From contig NZ_DLHN01000034.1 of the NCBI RefSeq assembly GCF_002483235.1, forward strand, positions 17,084-81,083: a stretch of 64,000 bases of DNA, given 5' to 3'. The notes beneath the pieces were generated by a model, which was given only the letters and a program-made list of their open reading frames with translations, made no database searches and was not told where the DNA came from. Positions 54,201 to 62,589 of the stretch are shown here, one piece after another (the stretch's first letter is position 1; each line of letters begins with the position of its first letter). This stretch comes from Pedobacter glucosidilyticus. Lineage in GTDB: Bacteria > Bacteroidota > Bacteroidia > Sphingobacteriales > Sphingobacteriaceae. The translations under genes were made by a program, and so were the position numbers.

Positions 54201-57200
54201 TTCACAAGGAGGAGATTTATATTTAAATATTGGAAACATCTCAGAAGATATTTTGAAAGATGGTCGTAGAAGTTTAGAAAATGGTATTCCGCCTGATAAC
54301 GACCCAACAAAAACGGATGAAACTGTTTGGGGAAGAGTGCCAAAATTACAGCCCGTTATACAAGCTTTTGATAACGATCCTAATGCTCGCCAAATACAAG
54401 ATATTGGTTTAGACGGATTAAATAACGTTGCAGAGCAGGCCAAATTCCAAACGCAAATTAACCAGATTACAGCACAGCTAAACTCGCAGGCGGCTAGTTT
54501 TTACAATGCAGATCCTTCTTCTGATGATTATGTGTATTACCGTGGTCCGGCTTTAGACCAAACTAACGCAGGTATATTAAAAAGGTATGAAAATTTTAAC
54601 GGTACAGAAGGAAACTCAAAAACATCACAACAATCTCAAGATGCTTTAGGTATTGAGAACTCAGCTTCAACACCTTTACCGGATGGAGAAGATGTTAACC
54701 GAGACAATAGTACTACTAAAGCAGATGAGTATTTTGAGTATAAGGTAAGTATCAGACCGCAAGATTTAGTGGTAGGGCAAAACTTTATTGCAGACCGTGT
54801 GGTTGCAGCCGTAAGATTAGCCGATGGAACAACAGAAAACGTTACTTGGTATCAGTTTAAAGTTCCGGTTGCACAGTTTAGAGATAGAGTTGGGGGTATC
54901 CAAGATTTTAAGTCTATCCGCTTTATGCGTATGTATTTAACAGATTTTGCCGATACTACGGTATTACGTTTTGCCAGATTACAATTAGTTAGGGGCGAGT
55001 GGAGAAGGTTTAATGCAGAAGCACAACCCGATAAAGTTTTGGTAGACCCAGCTTTAGGAAATGTAGGTTTAGATAATTCTACTTTAGACGTTACTACGGT
55101 AAACATTGAGGAAAATGGTACCAGAACACCTATTCCTTATGTTACACCTCCAGGCATTATCAGAGAAAGAGATTTCTCAAATTTTAGAGGTGATACGCGT
55201 CAAAACGAGCAATCACTTTCTGTTGTGGTTAAAAATTTAAGAGACGGATACTCAAGAGCAGCTTTTAAAACTACGGTTAATGATGTAAGAGCATACAAAA
55301 GAGTACAAATGTTTATCCATGCAGAAAGTGATATGATGGCAGCACCTTTAAATGATGGTGATATTCATGCTTTCTTGAGGTTAGGTACCGATAATTTGGA
55401 TAACTACTATGAGTATGAAATACCAATGAAAGTTACCACCGCAGGTTCTAGAGATCCTGAAGCTATCTGGCCAGCAGAAAACAGGCTAGATTTAGAATTT
55501 AGACTATTGCAGCAAGCTAAAATTGCAAGAAATAATGCTACTTTAAATGGCTCACCTTGGCCATTTAATATCCCTTACTCTTTTGCTGATGGGCAAAATA
55601 AAGTTACCATCAAGGGGCAGCCAGATTTAAGTAAGCTAAGGGTAATCATGCTTGGTGTCAGAAATCCTTTGAATAAAAATGATGGCAGACCAGATGATGG
55701 TTTAGATAAGAACGTAGAAATTTGGTTTAACGAGTTAAGATTGACAGATTTTGATGAGCGTGGTGGTTGGGCGGCAACAGCCAGAATGAATGCCAAACTT
55801 GCTGATTTTGGCGATGTAACCATCTCTGGAAATAAAAGTACTATTGGTTTTGCCTCTTTAGAAAAACGTGTAAGCGAGATTAACCGTTCTGATGATCAAT
55901 TCTTTGATTTATCAACCAGTTTTGAGCTAGGGAAGTTCTTCCCTGATAGAACGGGTATCAAAATCCCGATGTATTTTAATTACTCTAGTCAACTAAGTAC
56001 ACCACAGTTTGATCCAAGAAATCCAGATTTAGAATTGAAAAATATCATGGATTTACTACCGCGTGGTGCCAGAGATTCTATCTTAAATTATGCACAAGAT
56101 TATACTTTAAGACGTGGAATAAATTTTACCAATGTTAGGAAAATAAAAACCAACCCCGATGCAAAAAGCAGAATTTGGGATATAGAAAACTTAAGCCTTA
56201 CTTATGCTTTTAATGAGTATGATCATCGCGATTTTATCAACCAAAGTTCAATACAAAAAAACTATAGAGGTTCTTTAGCTTATAATTATAACAATCAGGC
56301 AACCTTTATTACACCCTTTAGTAAACTTATTAAGAGTAATAATTTAGCTTTATTAAAAGACTTTAATTTTAATTTATTGCCTTCTGTTTTAAATTTCAGG
56401 ATAGAGGTTAACCGTTTGTACTCAGAAAATACACTCCGGGATAATGACCCTAATAATACGATTCCTATACAAACCACTTTTAATAAAAATTTCAATATCA
56501 GCAGGTTGTATGGCATCAGTTGGGACTTAACAAAAACTTTAAAACTCGATTTTAATGCCACCAATCTTTCTTTAGTAGATGAGCCAGAAGGTAGAATAAC
56601 AGGCTTAAAAAGAGATACACTTTGGAATAATTTCAGAAATCTGGGCAGAACAACAGATTATAACCATACCGTAAGTTTAAGTTATACAGTACCTATCAAT
56701 AAAATACCAGGTTTAGAGTTTGTAAATGTTATTACCCGTTATCAAACCCAGTTTAGCTGGATGACAGAGCCTTTAATCAGTATCAACGACCCTGATGTAA
56801 ACTTTGGTAATACCATACAAAACTCTCGTACAGTTCAGTTAAATCCTACTTTAAACTTCAATTTATTGTACAATAAGTTAGGTTTTTACCGTAAAATGAA
56901 TGGTGCAAATAGCAACGCTAGTGGGTTAAGCAAAGCCTTATTTGATGTGCTTTTCTCCATCAAAAACGTAAGTGGTTCTTACATCCGTAATGATGGTACA
57001 TTTTTACCAGGCTACTTACCAAAAACCAATGCTTTTGGTATGGATTTTTCTGCCAATGCACCAGGTTTAGGTTTTGTTTTAGGCTCACAGGAAGATATAA
57101 GAGGCACTGCTTTACAAAATGGCTGGTTAACCAGAGATACTTTGCTAAACCAATTGTTTGTAAAGAATTTGAATGAAAAGCTTAATCTAAGAGGTACGCT

Positions 57201-58284
57201 AGAGCCTTTTAAAGATTTTAGGTTAGAGCTAACCGTTTTCAAAAATCAGAGTAGAAATTTCTCAACCAATTTTAGATTTGATGCAGCAACTAATGGTTTC
57301 GAAAGTTTAAGACCCATCACTTCCGGAGATTATAGCATTTCTATAATTTCTTTAGGAACCGCTTTCAAAGAAAAGAATAGTGATAAAAATTCGGCCGTTT
57401 TCCAGCAATTCTTGGTAAATAGAGAAATTATTTCCAGAAGGTTAGGTGCTCAAAATCCTAATAGCAGCGGTTTAGGAGCAGATAATTTCGCCGATGGTTA
57501 TAACAAAAGCTCTCAGGATGTTGTCATACCGGCGTTATTAGCAGCTTATTTAAATAAAGATGCGGGTAGTATCACGTTAAATAGCTTTAAAAAAATACCA
57601 GTTCCAAACTGGCGTATGACTTATAATGGTTTAGCAAAGCTACCTTTCATGAGTCAATGGTTCTCTTCCTTTGATGTAACACATGGTTATAATTCAACTT
57701 ATAACGTTAACGCATTCAACTCTTTAATCAGATACTCAGAACTTAATGGTGCTGTAAACTCAAGAGATCAACAAAATAACTTTTTACCTTTTTATCAATT
57801 CTCTCAGGTAACTTTATTCGAGCAATTTGTGCCTTTATTAGGTATAGATATGCGGTTAAAAAACAGCATGACCATCAATATCGAGTATAGAAAATCCCGT
57901 TCTTTAAGTTTTGCCCTAGCAAACAGTCAGTTAGCACAACAAAAAGACCAAGCTTTTGTATTTGGGTTTGGATACAGAACGGCAAACTTTAGATTCCCTT
58001 TTGGCTTGTTTAAAAGTGTAAATCTTAAAAACGATTTAAACTTTAAACTTGATGTAGCTATAAAAGATAATAAAACTGTCATTTTCAGAGCAGATGTAGA
58101 CGATGCCGAGATTTCTGGAGGGTCTAAAAACATCACCTTCAGGCCAAGTATAGATTATGTGTTAAACCAGCGTTTTAATTTAAGAGTCTTTTACGATTCA
58201 AACATCACGCAGCCTTATACATCGCAAACATTTAACACAGCCTTTAGTAACTTTGGCATCAATCTAAGGTTCACTATTCAATAA
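51208..58284 (+). CDS. sprA: SprA, type IX secretion translocon barrel
   Basis: A 2358-residue outer-membrane protein: the giant pore of the T9SS, also needed for gliding in Flavobacterium. A signal peptide (1-28, FSQ) begins at TTG 51208; no upstream ATG is available in frame. The length fits the family (about 2300-2400). N-terminal family segments include DLTFSGRINKNENPLF and the repeated GTRFDYKANEKLNLG-type strands. The sequence is full of strand-like Tyr/Asn/Phe patterns and ends with the barrel end FGINLRFTIQ. Known SprA forms a 36-stranded barrel with plug partners. Other T9SS genes are not in the window. It is flanked by maeB-ruvA and gcvH. Confidence 0.95.
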   Translation: MKINISCLLNRWLIIILFLCIKSVGFSQNITSNDSLKIKYPVNDTRTTPVFGRDESLFLKNPANIKRSVTYDPVTKKYIITEKIGNQYYKAPQFLSFKEYQKLEQERIQKQYWNNLVVTGIPAESNGFMPSVVVKSKSFEKIFGGNTINIQPRGTADLTFSGRINKNENPLFNERQRRQGNFDFDQRIQMNLIGNIGEKLKISTNYNTEAQFDFENQLKLEYTGKKDEIIQKLEAGMVNFPLNTTLISGSQALFGVKTQLQFGRLGVTSLYSQQKSQAKEINITNGSQQNEFRITSDNYEANKHYFLAQYFRDNFNTAMSRLPVVTSSINITRIEVWVTNRSNSTTDSRDILAFLDLGENTPFNTTQFTGGGNRFPSAFTDQNFPQPQSNNLLQQIPAGARLTNANDIDAFFQTSGRTDNYNKLTYARKLTEREYTLNPLLGYISLNNALNADEVLAVAYRYTVNGEEFQVGEFSTDRPVAPDNPEVLYAKLLKNETIKTNLPIWDLMMKNIYALGAYQISRNDFRLNIFRLDESGIEKPLITEGAKLDENNRPLASKLWLQVTGVDRLNQQNARQPDGFFDFLEGQTIDPLNGRIIFPVIEPFGKDLRAQFDETTEQALISKYVYQPLYDSTKALAQQFFPALNRYIIKGTYQSQVSSEFQLNAINVPEGSVTVTAGTLRLTEGADYTVDYNIGRVRILNQALLNSGQPIKIKLESNELFGIQQRSLFGTRFDYKANEKLNLGATIMNLKETPLTQKVNFGEESISNTMYGFDVNYNTSSRFLTKLVDKIPFLSTKEESSFTFTGEFAKFDPGHPKALDFAGSEGGVSYIDDFEGSRSIIDLKSPVNWQISGTPQRFPESQLTNDLSYGFNRAKLSYFTIDPIFYNRSNLTPPNIAGNRTELSNHYVREVLETEVFPFRQVATGTLLTLPTFNVAYYPTLRGPYNFTATGLNSDGTLANPRQRWGGMFRRIETNDFEALNIEFIEFWVLDPFIYKPGSQGGDLYLNIGNISEDILKDGRRSLENGIPPDNDPTKTDETVWGRVPKLQPVIQAFDNDPNARQIQDIGLDGLNNVAEQAKFQTQINQITAQLNSQAASFYNADPSSDDYVYYRGPALDQTNAGILKRYENFNGTEGNSKTSQQSQDALGIENSASTPLPDGEDVNRDNSTTKADEYFEYKVSIRPQDLVVGQNFIADRVVAAVRLADGTTENVTWYQFKVPVAQFRDRVGGIQDFKSIRFMRMYLTDFADTTVLRFARLQLVRGEWRRFNAEAQPDKVLVDPALGNVGLDNSTLDVTTVNIEENGTRTPIPYVTPPGIIRERDFSNFRGDTRQNEQSLSVVVKNLRDGYSRAAFKTTVNDVRAYKRVQMFIHAESDMMAAPLNDGDIHAFLRLGTDNLDNYYEYEIPMKVTTAGSRDPEAIWPAENRLDLEFRLLQQAKIARNNATLNGSPWPFNIPYSFADGQNKVTIKGQPDLSKLRVIMLGVRNPLNKNDGRPDDGLDKNVEIWFNELRLTDFDERGGWAATARMNAKLADFGDVTISGNKSTIGFASLEKRVSEINRSDDQFFDLSTSFELGKFFPDRTGIKIPMYFNYSSQLSTPQFDPRNPDLELKNIMDLLPRGARDSILNYAQDYTLRRGINFTNVRKIKTNPDAKSRIWDIENLSLTYAFNEYDHRDFINQSSIQKNYRGSLAYNYNNQATFITPFSKLIKSNNLALLKDFNFNLLPSVLNFRIEVNRLYSENTLRDNDPNNTIPIQTTFNKNFNISRLYGISWDLTKTLKLDFNATNLSLVDEPEGRITGLKRDTLWNNFRNLGRTTDYNHTVSLSYTVPINKIPGLEFVNVITRYQTQFSWMTEPLISINDPDVNFGNTIQNSRTVQLNPTLNFNLLYNKLGFYRKMNGANSNASGLSKALFDVLFSIKNVSGSYIRNDGTFLPGYLPKTNAFGMDFSANAPGLGFVLGSQEDIRGTALQNGWLTRDTLLNQLFVKNLNEKLNLRGTLEPFKDFRLELTVFKNQSRNFSTNFRFDAATNGFESLRPITSGDYSISIISLGTAFKEKNSDKNSAVFQQFLVNREIISRRLGAQNPNSSGLGADNFADGYNKSSQDVVIPALLAAYLNKDAGSITLNSFKKIPVPNWRMTYNGLAKLPFMSQWFSSFDVTHGYNSTYNVNAFNSLIRYSELNGAVNSRDQQNNFLPFYQFSQVTLFEQFVPLLGIDMRLKNSMTINIEYRKSRSLSFALANSQLAQQKDQAFVFGFGYRTANFRFPFGLFKSVNLKNDLNFKLDVAIKDNKTVIFRADVDDAEISGGSKNITFRPSIDYVLNQRFNLRVFYDSNITQPYTSQTFNTAFSNFGINLRFTIQ

Positions 58285-58286
58285 AT

Positions 58287-58541
58287 ATGATTAGTAATAA
58301 CGAAATATTAAAGAAGCTTCGCGTAGCCCTAAAACTCAGAAATGATGAGATTATTGAAATTCTAAAATTGGTAAATTTTAGAGTTACACCTAGCGAATTA
58401 GGTGCTTTTTTCAGGCGAGAAGATCATCCTAATTATAAGCCCTGCGGCGATCAAATCTTAAGAAATTTCTTAAACGGTTTGGTTATTCATTTGCGTGGCC
58501 CCCAAGAACAACAGTCAGAAACAACAGAACAAGAAGATTAA
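58287..58541 (+). CDS. DUF1456 (YehS-like) protein, single repeat
   Basis: An 84-residue protein with one DUF1456 unit (about 1-70): NEILKKLRVALKLRNDEIIEI, FRVTPSELGAFFRREDHPNY and CGDQILRNFLNGLVIHLRG. YehS-type proteins normally have about 150 residues with two such units, so this is half length, either a natural Bacteroidota form or a shortened one. It starts 2 bases after the sprA stop codon and is surely on the sprA transcript. Its function is unknown; the unit is thought to be nucleic-acid related in some descriptions, but I cannot confirm it. Confidence 0.8.
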   Translation: MISNNEILKKLRVALKLRNDEIIEILKLVNFRVTPSELGAFFRREDHPNYKPCGDQILRNFLNGLVIHLRGPQEQQSETTEQED

Positions 58542-58594
58542 AGCTATTTTAAGTTATCATCATTAACTATCAAATTTTATATGATAGATTTAGC

Positions 58595-58602
58595 TATTTT
58601 TG
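58595..58602 (+). promoter_or_regulatory. -7 promoter element of gcvH
   Basis: TATTTTTG, an exact TAnnTTTG match, 21 bases before the gcvH ATG. No clear TTG at -33 is present. Confidence 0.5.
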
Positions 58603-58623
58603 TAATTATATAAAAGATAAAAA

Positions 58624-59001
58624 ATGAATTTTCCAGCCGAATTAAAGTACACCAAAGACCACGAGTGGGTAAAAATAGAAGGTGATGTAGCAACTGTAGG
58701 CATTACAGATTTTGCTCAAAGAGAATTAGGAGACATCGTGTATATTGATATCAACACCATTGGTAGCGATGTTGCAGAAGGTGATATTTTTGGTACTGTA
58801 GAAGCAGTTAAAACCGTTTCTGATTTATTTATGCCTCTAAGCGGTAAAGTACTTGAAGTAAATGCCCAGTTAGATGCTAACCCAGAATTGGTAAATCAAG
58901 ACCCTTACGGGGATGGCTGGATGGTTAAAATTAGTTTAACAGAAAAAGATTCTGCTGGTTTATTATCTGCTGATGCTTATCAAGCTTTAATAGGCGCATA
59001 A
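58624..59001 (+). CDS. gcvH: Glycine cleavage system H protein
   Basis: A 125-residue lipoyl carrier of the glycine cleavage system, which shuttles the aminomethyl group between the P, T and L proteins. The lipoylated Lys63 lies in FGTVEAVKTVSD; the N-terminal YTKDHEWVKIEGDVATVGIT and C-terminal PYGDGWMVKI are typical. Other gcv genes are not here. Its stop codon overlaps the VanZ start by one base, so the two are cotranscribed. Confidence 0.97.
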   Translation: MNFPAELKYTKDHEWVKIEGDVATVGITDFAQRELGDIVYIDINTIGSDVAEGDIFGTVEAVKTVSDLFMPLSGKVLEVNAQLDANPELVNQDPYGDGWMVKISLTEKDSAGLLSADAYQALIGA

Positions 59002-59399
59002 TGTTAAGAACCATAAAGTTTCAATGGCCGGCAATTGCTTGGGCAATATTGGTATTGATACTTTGCAATTTACCTATGTCGCCAGATAATCAATTGCCCT
59101 TGTTTTTTGAAGGTTTTGATAAAATGGTGCATTTGGGTTTCTTTTTCATATTAACTGTTTTGCTGTTGTTTGGAAAAATAAATCAGCAAAACAGTTATCA
59201 TTACCGCCCGCTTACCATCATTAAAATCATCATCATCACAGCAGCTATAGGTGGTGGTGTAGAAATACTACAATGGAAAGTATTTACTTATCGTTCTGCC
59301 GAGTGGTGGGATTTTATTTCGGATATGCTAGGCGTTGGCGCAGGTATATTTAGTTATTTATTGTTACATCGTAAATCCAGAATCATTGAAAAAGTTTAG
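59001..59399 (+). CDS. VanZ-family membrane protein
   Basis: A 132-residue membrane protein with about four hydrophobic segments (about 10-25, 45-60, 70-88, 105-125). The conserved family elements are DKMVHLGFFF (about 40-49) and the GGGVEILQ...SAEWWDFISDMLG region (about 83-112). VanZ-like proteins are associated with teicoplanin resistance in one case, but most have no known role. It is placed after gcvH in a run that also includes sprA, as in other Bacteroidota (recalled). A small lipoprotein frame begins before its stop codon. Confidence 0.85.
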   Translation: MLRTIKFQWPAIAWAILVLILCNLPMSPDNQLPLFFEGFDKMVHLGFFFILTVLLLFGKINQQNSYHYRPLTIIKIIIITAAIGGGVEILQWKVFTYRSAEWWDFISDMLGVGAGIFSYLLLHRKSRIIEKV

Positions 59400-59514
59400 C
59401 TATACTATTTTTTTTATATTGATAATGGTTTCTTTATCAGGCTGTTTTGTGTTTAAAAAAGGTTGCGATTGCCCAAAATTTAAAATTGATATCGCTCTTC
59501 CTTTATCTAAATAA
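59386..59514 (+). CDS. Very small predicted lipoprotein
   Basis: A 42-residue frame starts at TTG 59386, overlaps the VanZ stop by 14 bases and ends at 59514. It encodes a textbook lipoprotein signal: two Lys after the start, a hydrophobic core (FSYTIFFILIMVSL, 4-17) and the lipobox LSGC with Cys20. The mature part is 23 residues with a CDC motif (KKGCDCPKF) and ends LPLSK. The overlap with VanZ suggests translational coupling. It is too short for usual gene finders and is not matched to a known product by me. Coding is inferred from the signal motif, not from homology. Confidence 0.6.
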   Translation: MKKFSYTIFFILIMVSLSGCFVFKKGCDCPKFKIDIALPLSK

Positions 59515-59609
59515 AAACACCTTCTAAATTCATATAAATTAAGTCTTTCTAATTTGGATTTAATTTAAATAAGCCTTAATTTCGTCCAGTTCATATATAC
59601 ATTTTGATC

Positions 59610-59825
59610 ATGAAGCTTTCACAATTAGCAATAGGACAACAAGGTATTATTAAAGAATTTACAGATTTAGAAATGTCTGTAAAATTGATGGAGATGGGAT
59701 GTTTACCTGGAGAAGCAGTTAAGGTAGAAAGAATTGCTCCACTAGGAGACCCCATCGCTGTAACTGTATCCGGCTATCAATTATCTTTAAGAAAGCGTGA
59801 AGCCTCAACTATTGAACTAATCTAA
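59610..59825 (+). CDS. feoA: Ferrous iron transport protein A
   Basis: A 71-residue SH3-like protein that assists FeoB. The start is ATG 59610; a TTG two codons upstream is less likely. MKLSQLAIGQQGIIKEF begins the fold, followed by KLMEMGCLPGEAVKVE and DPIAVTVSGYQLSLRKREAS, the typical FeoA order. It lies 6 bases before feoB. The 95 bases upstream hold TTAATTTCG, one base off a -7 element, and no recognised Fur box. Confidence 0.95.
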   Translation: MKLSQLAIGQQGIIKEFTDLEMSVKLMEMGCLPGEAVKVERIAPLGDPIAVTVSGYQLSLRKREASTIELI

Positions 59826-59831
59826 TCTGAC

Positions 59832-61946
59832 TTGAAAAGTACACTCAGAGTAGCACTTGTTGGTAACCCCAACACAGGTAAATCAACTATTTTTAATGCT
59901 TTAACAGGTTTAAACCAAAAAGTTGGAAATTTCCCAGGTGTTACTGTTGATAAGAAATCTGGTTTATGCAAATTACCAGATGGTAAACAGGTAGAAATTA
60001 TTGATTTACCAGGTACTTACAGTTTATATCCTAAAAGTGCAGATGAAACCATCGTTTTTGAAGTACTTTCTAATCCAGATAATTCCTCACATCCAGACTT
60101 GGTGGTTATTGTTGCCGATGCAACTAACCTGAAAAGAAATTTACTTTTATACACCCAAATTGCTGATTTAAAACTGCCGGTTATCATCGCTTTAAACATG
60201 ATGGACCAGGCAGAAAAAGGTAATATCGAGATTGATATTAATGCTTTAGCCACAAGGCTAAACGTACCTGTTGTAGCTTTGGCAGCAAGAAAATCTATAG
60301 GTTTAGATGAGCTGAAAAGTGCTATTTCTTACAGTACAAATATCCCATTACAACATGCTACCATTGATGTGGAAAGCATCGCTCCTGAGCTTATCAAAGC
60401 AGTTAGCAAGAAATTAAAAATTGATAATCCTTATGTAGCACTTCAGATTGTTCATCAACATGAAAATCTAAAGTATATCTCTAAAGAAGACAGTTTGTGG
60501 ATAGAAGAGCAAGAAAAAATTTATGATTTCCACCCACAAAAAGCACAAGCCACAGAAACTATTGCCCGTTATAATTTTATCAACGAAGTTTTATTAGATA
60601 CTGTTGTTTATACATCTGTAGCTTTAGAAGAAAACATCAGTAATAAAATAGACCATTACCTTACACATAAAGTTTGGGGTTTTGTGATATTCTTCTTAAT
60701 TCTATTTGCCATTTTCCAATCAATTTTTGCCTGGTCAGAGTATCCTATGATGCTGATAGAAACCGTATTTGTTTGGCTAGCAGAATTAGGTCATACTTAT
60801 TTACCCGCAGGTGTATTTACTGATCTGTTAATAGATGGAGTACTTGCAGGATTAAGCGGTGTAATGGTTTTCATCCCTCAAATTGCTTTATTATTTGCCT
60901 TTATATCTGTTTTAGAAGATACCGGCTATATGGCCCGTGTTACTTTTATGATGGATAAATTGATGCGTAAAGTTGGTTTAAGTGGTAAGTCTGTAGTACC
61001 ATTAATTGGTGGTTTGGCTTGTGCTGTACCATCAATCATGAGTGCCAGAACTATTGAAAACTGGAAAGACCGTATCATCACCATTATGGTTACACCTTTG
61101 GTTAGTTGCTCTGCCCGTTTACCTATTTATACTTTACTTATATCATTAGTAGTACCATCAAAATTGGTGCTTGGCTTTATCAATTTACAGGGTTTAGTAT
61201 TGATGTTGATGTACCTGCTTAGTATTGTAATGGCTATTTTAGTTGCCTGGGTGATGAAAATTATCATCAGGAGCAATCTAAAAAGTTATTTCATTATGGA
61301 GCTTCCGGTTTACCGTATGCCAAGGTGGAATAACGTTGCGCTCACCATGTTTGGTAGTATTAAAACCTTCGTAACAGAAGCCGGGAAAGTTATTGTTGCG
61401 GTTTCTATTGTGTTATGGGTTTTGGCGAGTTATGGTCCTGGAGATAGAATAGAGAAAATAGACCAAAAATATAGTTCTTCAGAAATCACCTCCCAGTATA
61501 CTGAGGAAGAGATAAACATCTTGAAAAGCTCAGAGAAGCTAGAGAATTCTTATGCAGGTATCGTTGGTAAATTTATTGAACCTAGTATAGAACCTTTGGG
61601 TTTCGATTGGAAAATCGGAATTTCTTTAATTACCTCTTTTGCCGCTCGTGAAGTATTTGTGGGCACTATGGCTACTCTATATTCTGTAGATGGAGACGAT
61701 TCTGAGATGGAGCCCGTAAGAAACAAAATGGCTCAAGCCCGAAATGCTAAAACCGGAGCTTTAGTTTTTACTACCGCTACAGCATTTTCTTTAATGGTAT
61801 TTTATGCTTTTGCGATGCAATGTATGAGCACCATGGCCGTTGTTTATCGTGAAACTAAGCAATGGAGATGGCCAATTATCCAATTCTTCTATATGCTGGT
61901 TTTGGCTTACGGAGCAAGTTTTATTGTATATAACCTCTTGAAATAA
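59832..61946 (+). CDS. feoB: Ferrous iron transporter B
   Basis: A 704-residue GTPase-coupled permease importing Fe(II). The cytoplasmic G domain has the P-loop GNPNTGKST (11-19), switch region GNFPGVTVDKKSG (about 34-46), DLPGTYSL (about 58-65) and NMMD (about 122-125). The membrane part (about 285-704) contains the family Gate-type repeats, including CAVPSIMSARTIENWKDR and SCSARLPIY. Start is TTG 59832, six bases after the feoA stop. FeoC is absent, as usual outside proteobacteria. Confidence 0.96.
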   Translation: MKSTLRVALVGNPNTGKSTIFNALTGLNQKVGNFPGVTVDKKSGLCKLPDGKQVEIIDLPGTYSLYPKSADETIVFEVLSNPDNSSHPDLVVIVADATNLKRNLLLYTQIADLKLPVIIALNMMDQAEKGNIEIDINALATRLNVPVVALAARKSIGLDELKSAISYSTNIPLQHATIDVESIAPELIKAVSKKLKIDNPYVALQIVHQHENLKYISKEDSLWIEEQEKIYDFHPQKAQATETIARYNFINEVLLDTVVYTSVALEENISNKIDHYLTHKVWGFVIFFLILFAIFQSIFAWSEYPMMLIETVFVWLAELGHTYLPAGVFTDLLIDGVLAGLSGVMVFIPQIALLFAFISVLEDTGYMARVTFMMDKLMRKVGLSGKSVVPLIGGLACAVPSIMSARTIENWKDRIITIMVTPLVSCSARLPIYTLLISLVVPSKLVLGFINLQGLVLMLMYLLSIVMAILVAWVMKIIIRSNLKSYFIMELPVYRMPRWNNVALTMFGSIKTFVTEAGKVIVAVSIVLWVLASYGPGDRIEKIDQKYSSSEITSQYTEEEINILKSSEKLENSYAGIVGKFIEPSIEPLGFDWKIGISLITSFAAREVFVGTMATLYSVDGDDSEMEPVRNKMAQARNAKTGALVFTTATAFSLMVFYAFAMQCMSTMAVVYRETKQWRWPIIQFFYMLVLAYGASFIVYNLLK

Positions 61947-61974
61947 TTGCTTTATTTGCCGATATTTATTCTTT

Positions 61975-62589
61975 GTGAAGCAAGATAAAATAAGCATTTT
62001 AAAACAGTACTTACCAGAACAATCGGCACCCATTATAGCTGCTTGGATTGATGATTATGCTTGTGAGTTTAAAATATCCAAAACAAGAAATACTAAACTA
62101 GGAGATTATAGACCGCCATTTAGAGGTAGTCATCATCGTATTTCTGTAAACTATAATCTTAATCCTTACGCTTTCCTGATAACTACCGTTCATGAGTTTG
62201 CACATCTGGTTACTTGGAATGCCCATCAAAGTAGGGTAAAGCCTCATGGTACCGAGTGGAAAAATACCTTTAAAAAGATGATGCTTCCTTTTTTTGAATT
62301 GGATATTTTTCCTTTAGATGTTAAAAAAGCTGTAGTTTCTTATTTGCAAAATCCTGCAGCTTCTAGTTGTGCCGATAAAGATTTGTATAAAACCCTTAAG
62401 CGCTACGATGCGCCTAAAGAAGATATTTTACATGTTGAAGATGTTGTAGAAAATCAACATTTTACACTTCCTAATGGTAGGGAGTTTAAAAAACTCAATA
62501 AAATAAGAACCAGATTTAGATGTTTGGAAGTTAAAACAGGTAGAATGTATCTTTTTAATCCTTTGGCAGAAGTTAAATTAGTGAGCTAA
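61975..62589 (+). CDS. SprT-like zinc metalloprotease-fold protein
   Basis: A 204-residue SprT-family protein with the zinc motif HEFAH (His73, Glu74, His77) and the second signature HGTEWK (about 91-96). Start is GTG at 61975 (KQDKISILK). The family includes human Spartan, which degrades DNA-protein crosslinks, and bacterial SprT of unknown function; a role in DNA repair is only suggested. Its stop overlaps the convergent lipoprotein gene by 12 bases. Confidence 0.9.
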   Translation: MKQDKISILKQYLPEQSAPIIAAWIDDYACEFKISKTRNTKLGDYRPPFRGSHHRISVNYNLNPYAFLITTVHEFAHLVTWNAHQSRVKPHGTEWKNTFKKMMLPFFELDIFPLDVKKAVVSYLQNPAASSCADKDLYKTLKRYDAPKEDILHVEDVVENQHFTLPNGREFKKLNKIRTRFRCLEVKTGRMYLFNPLAEVKLVS

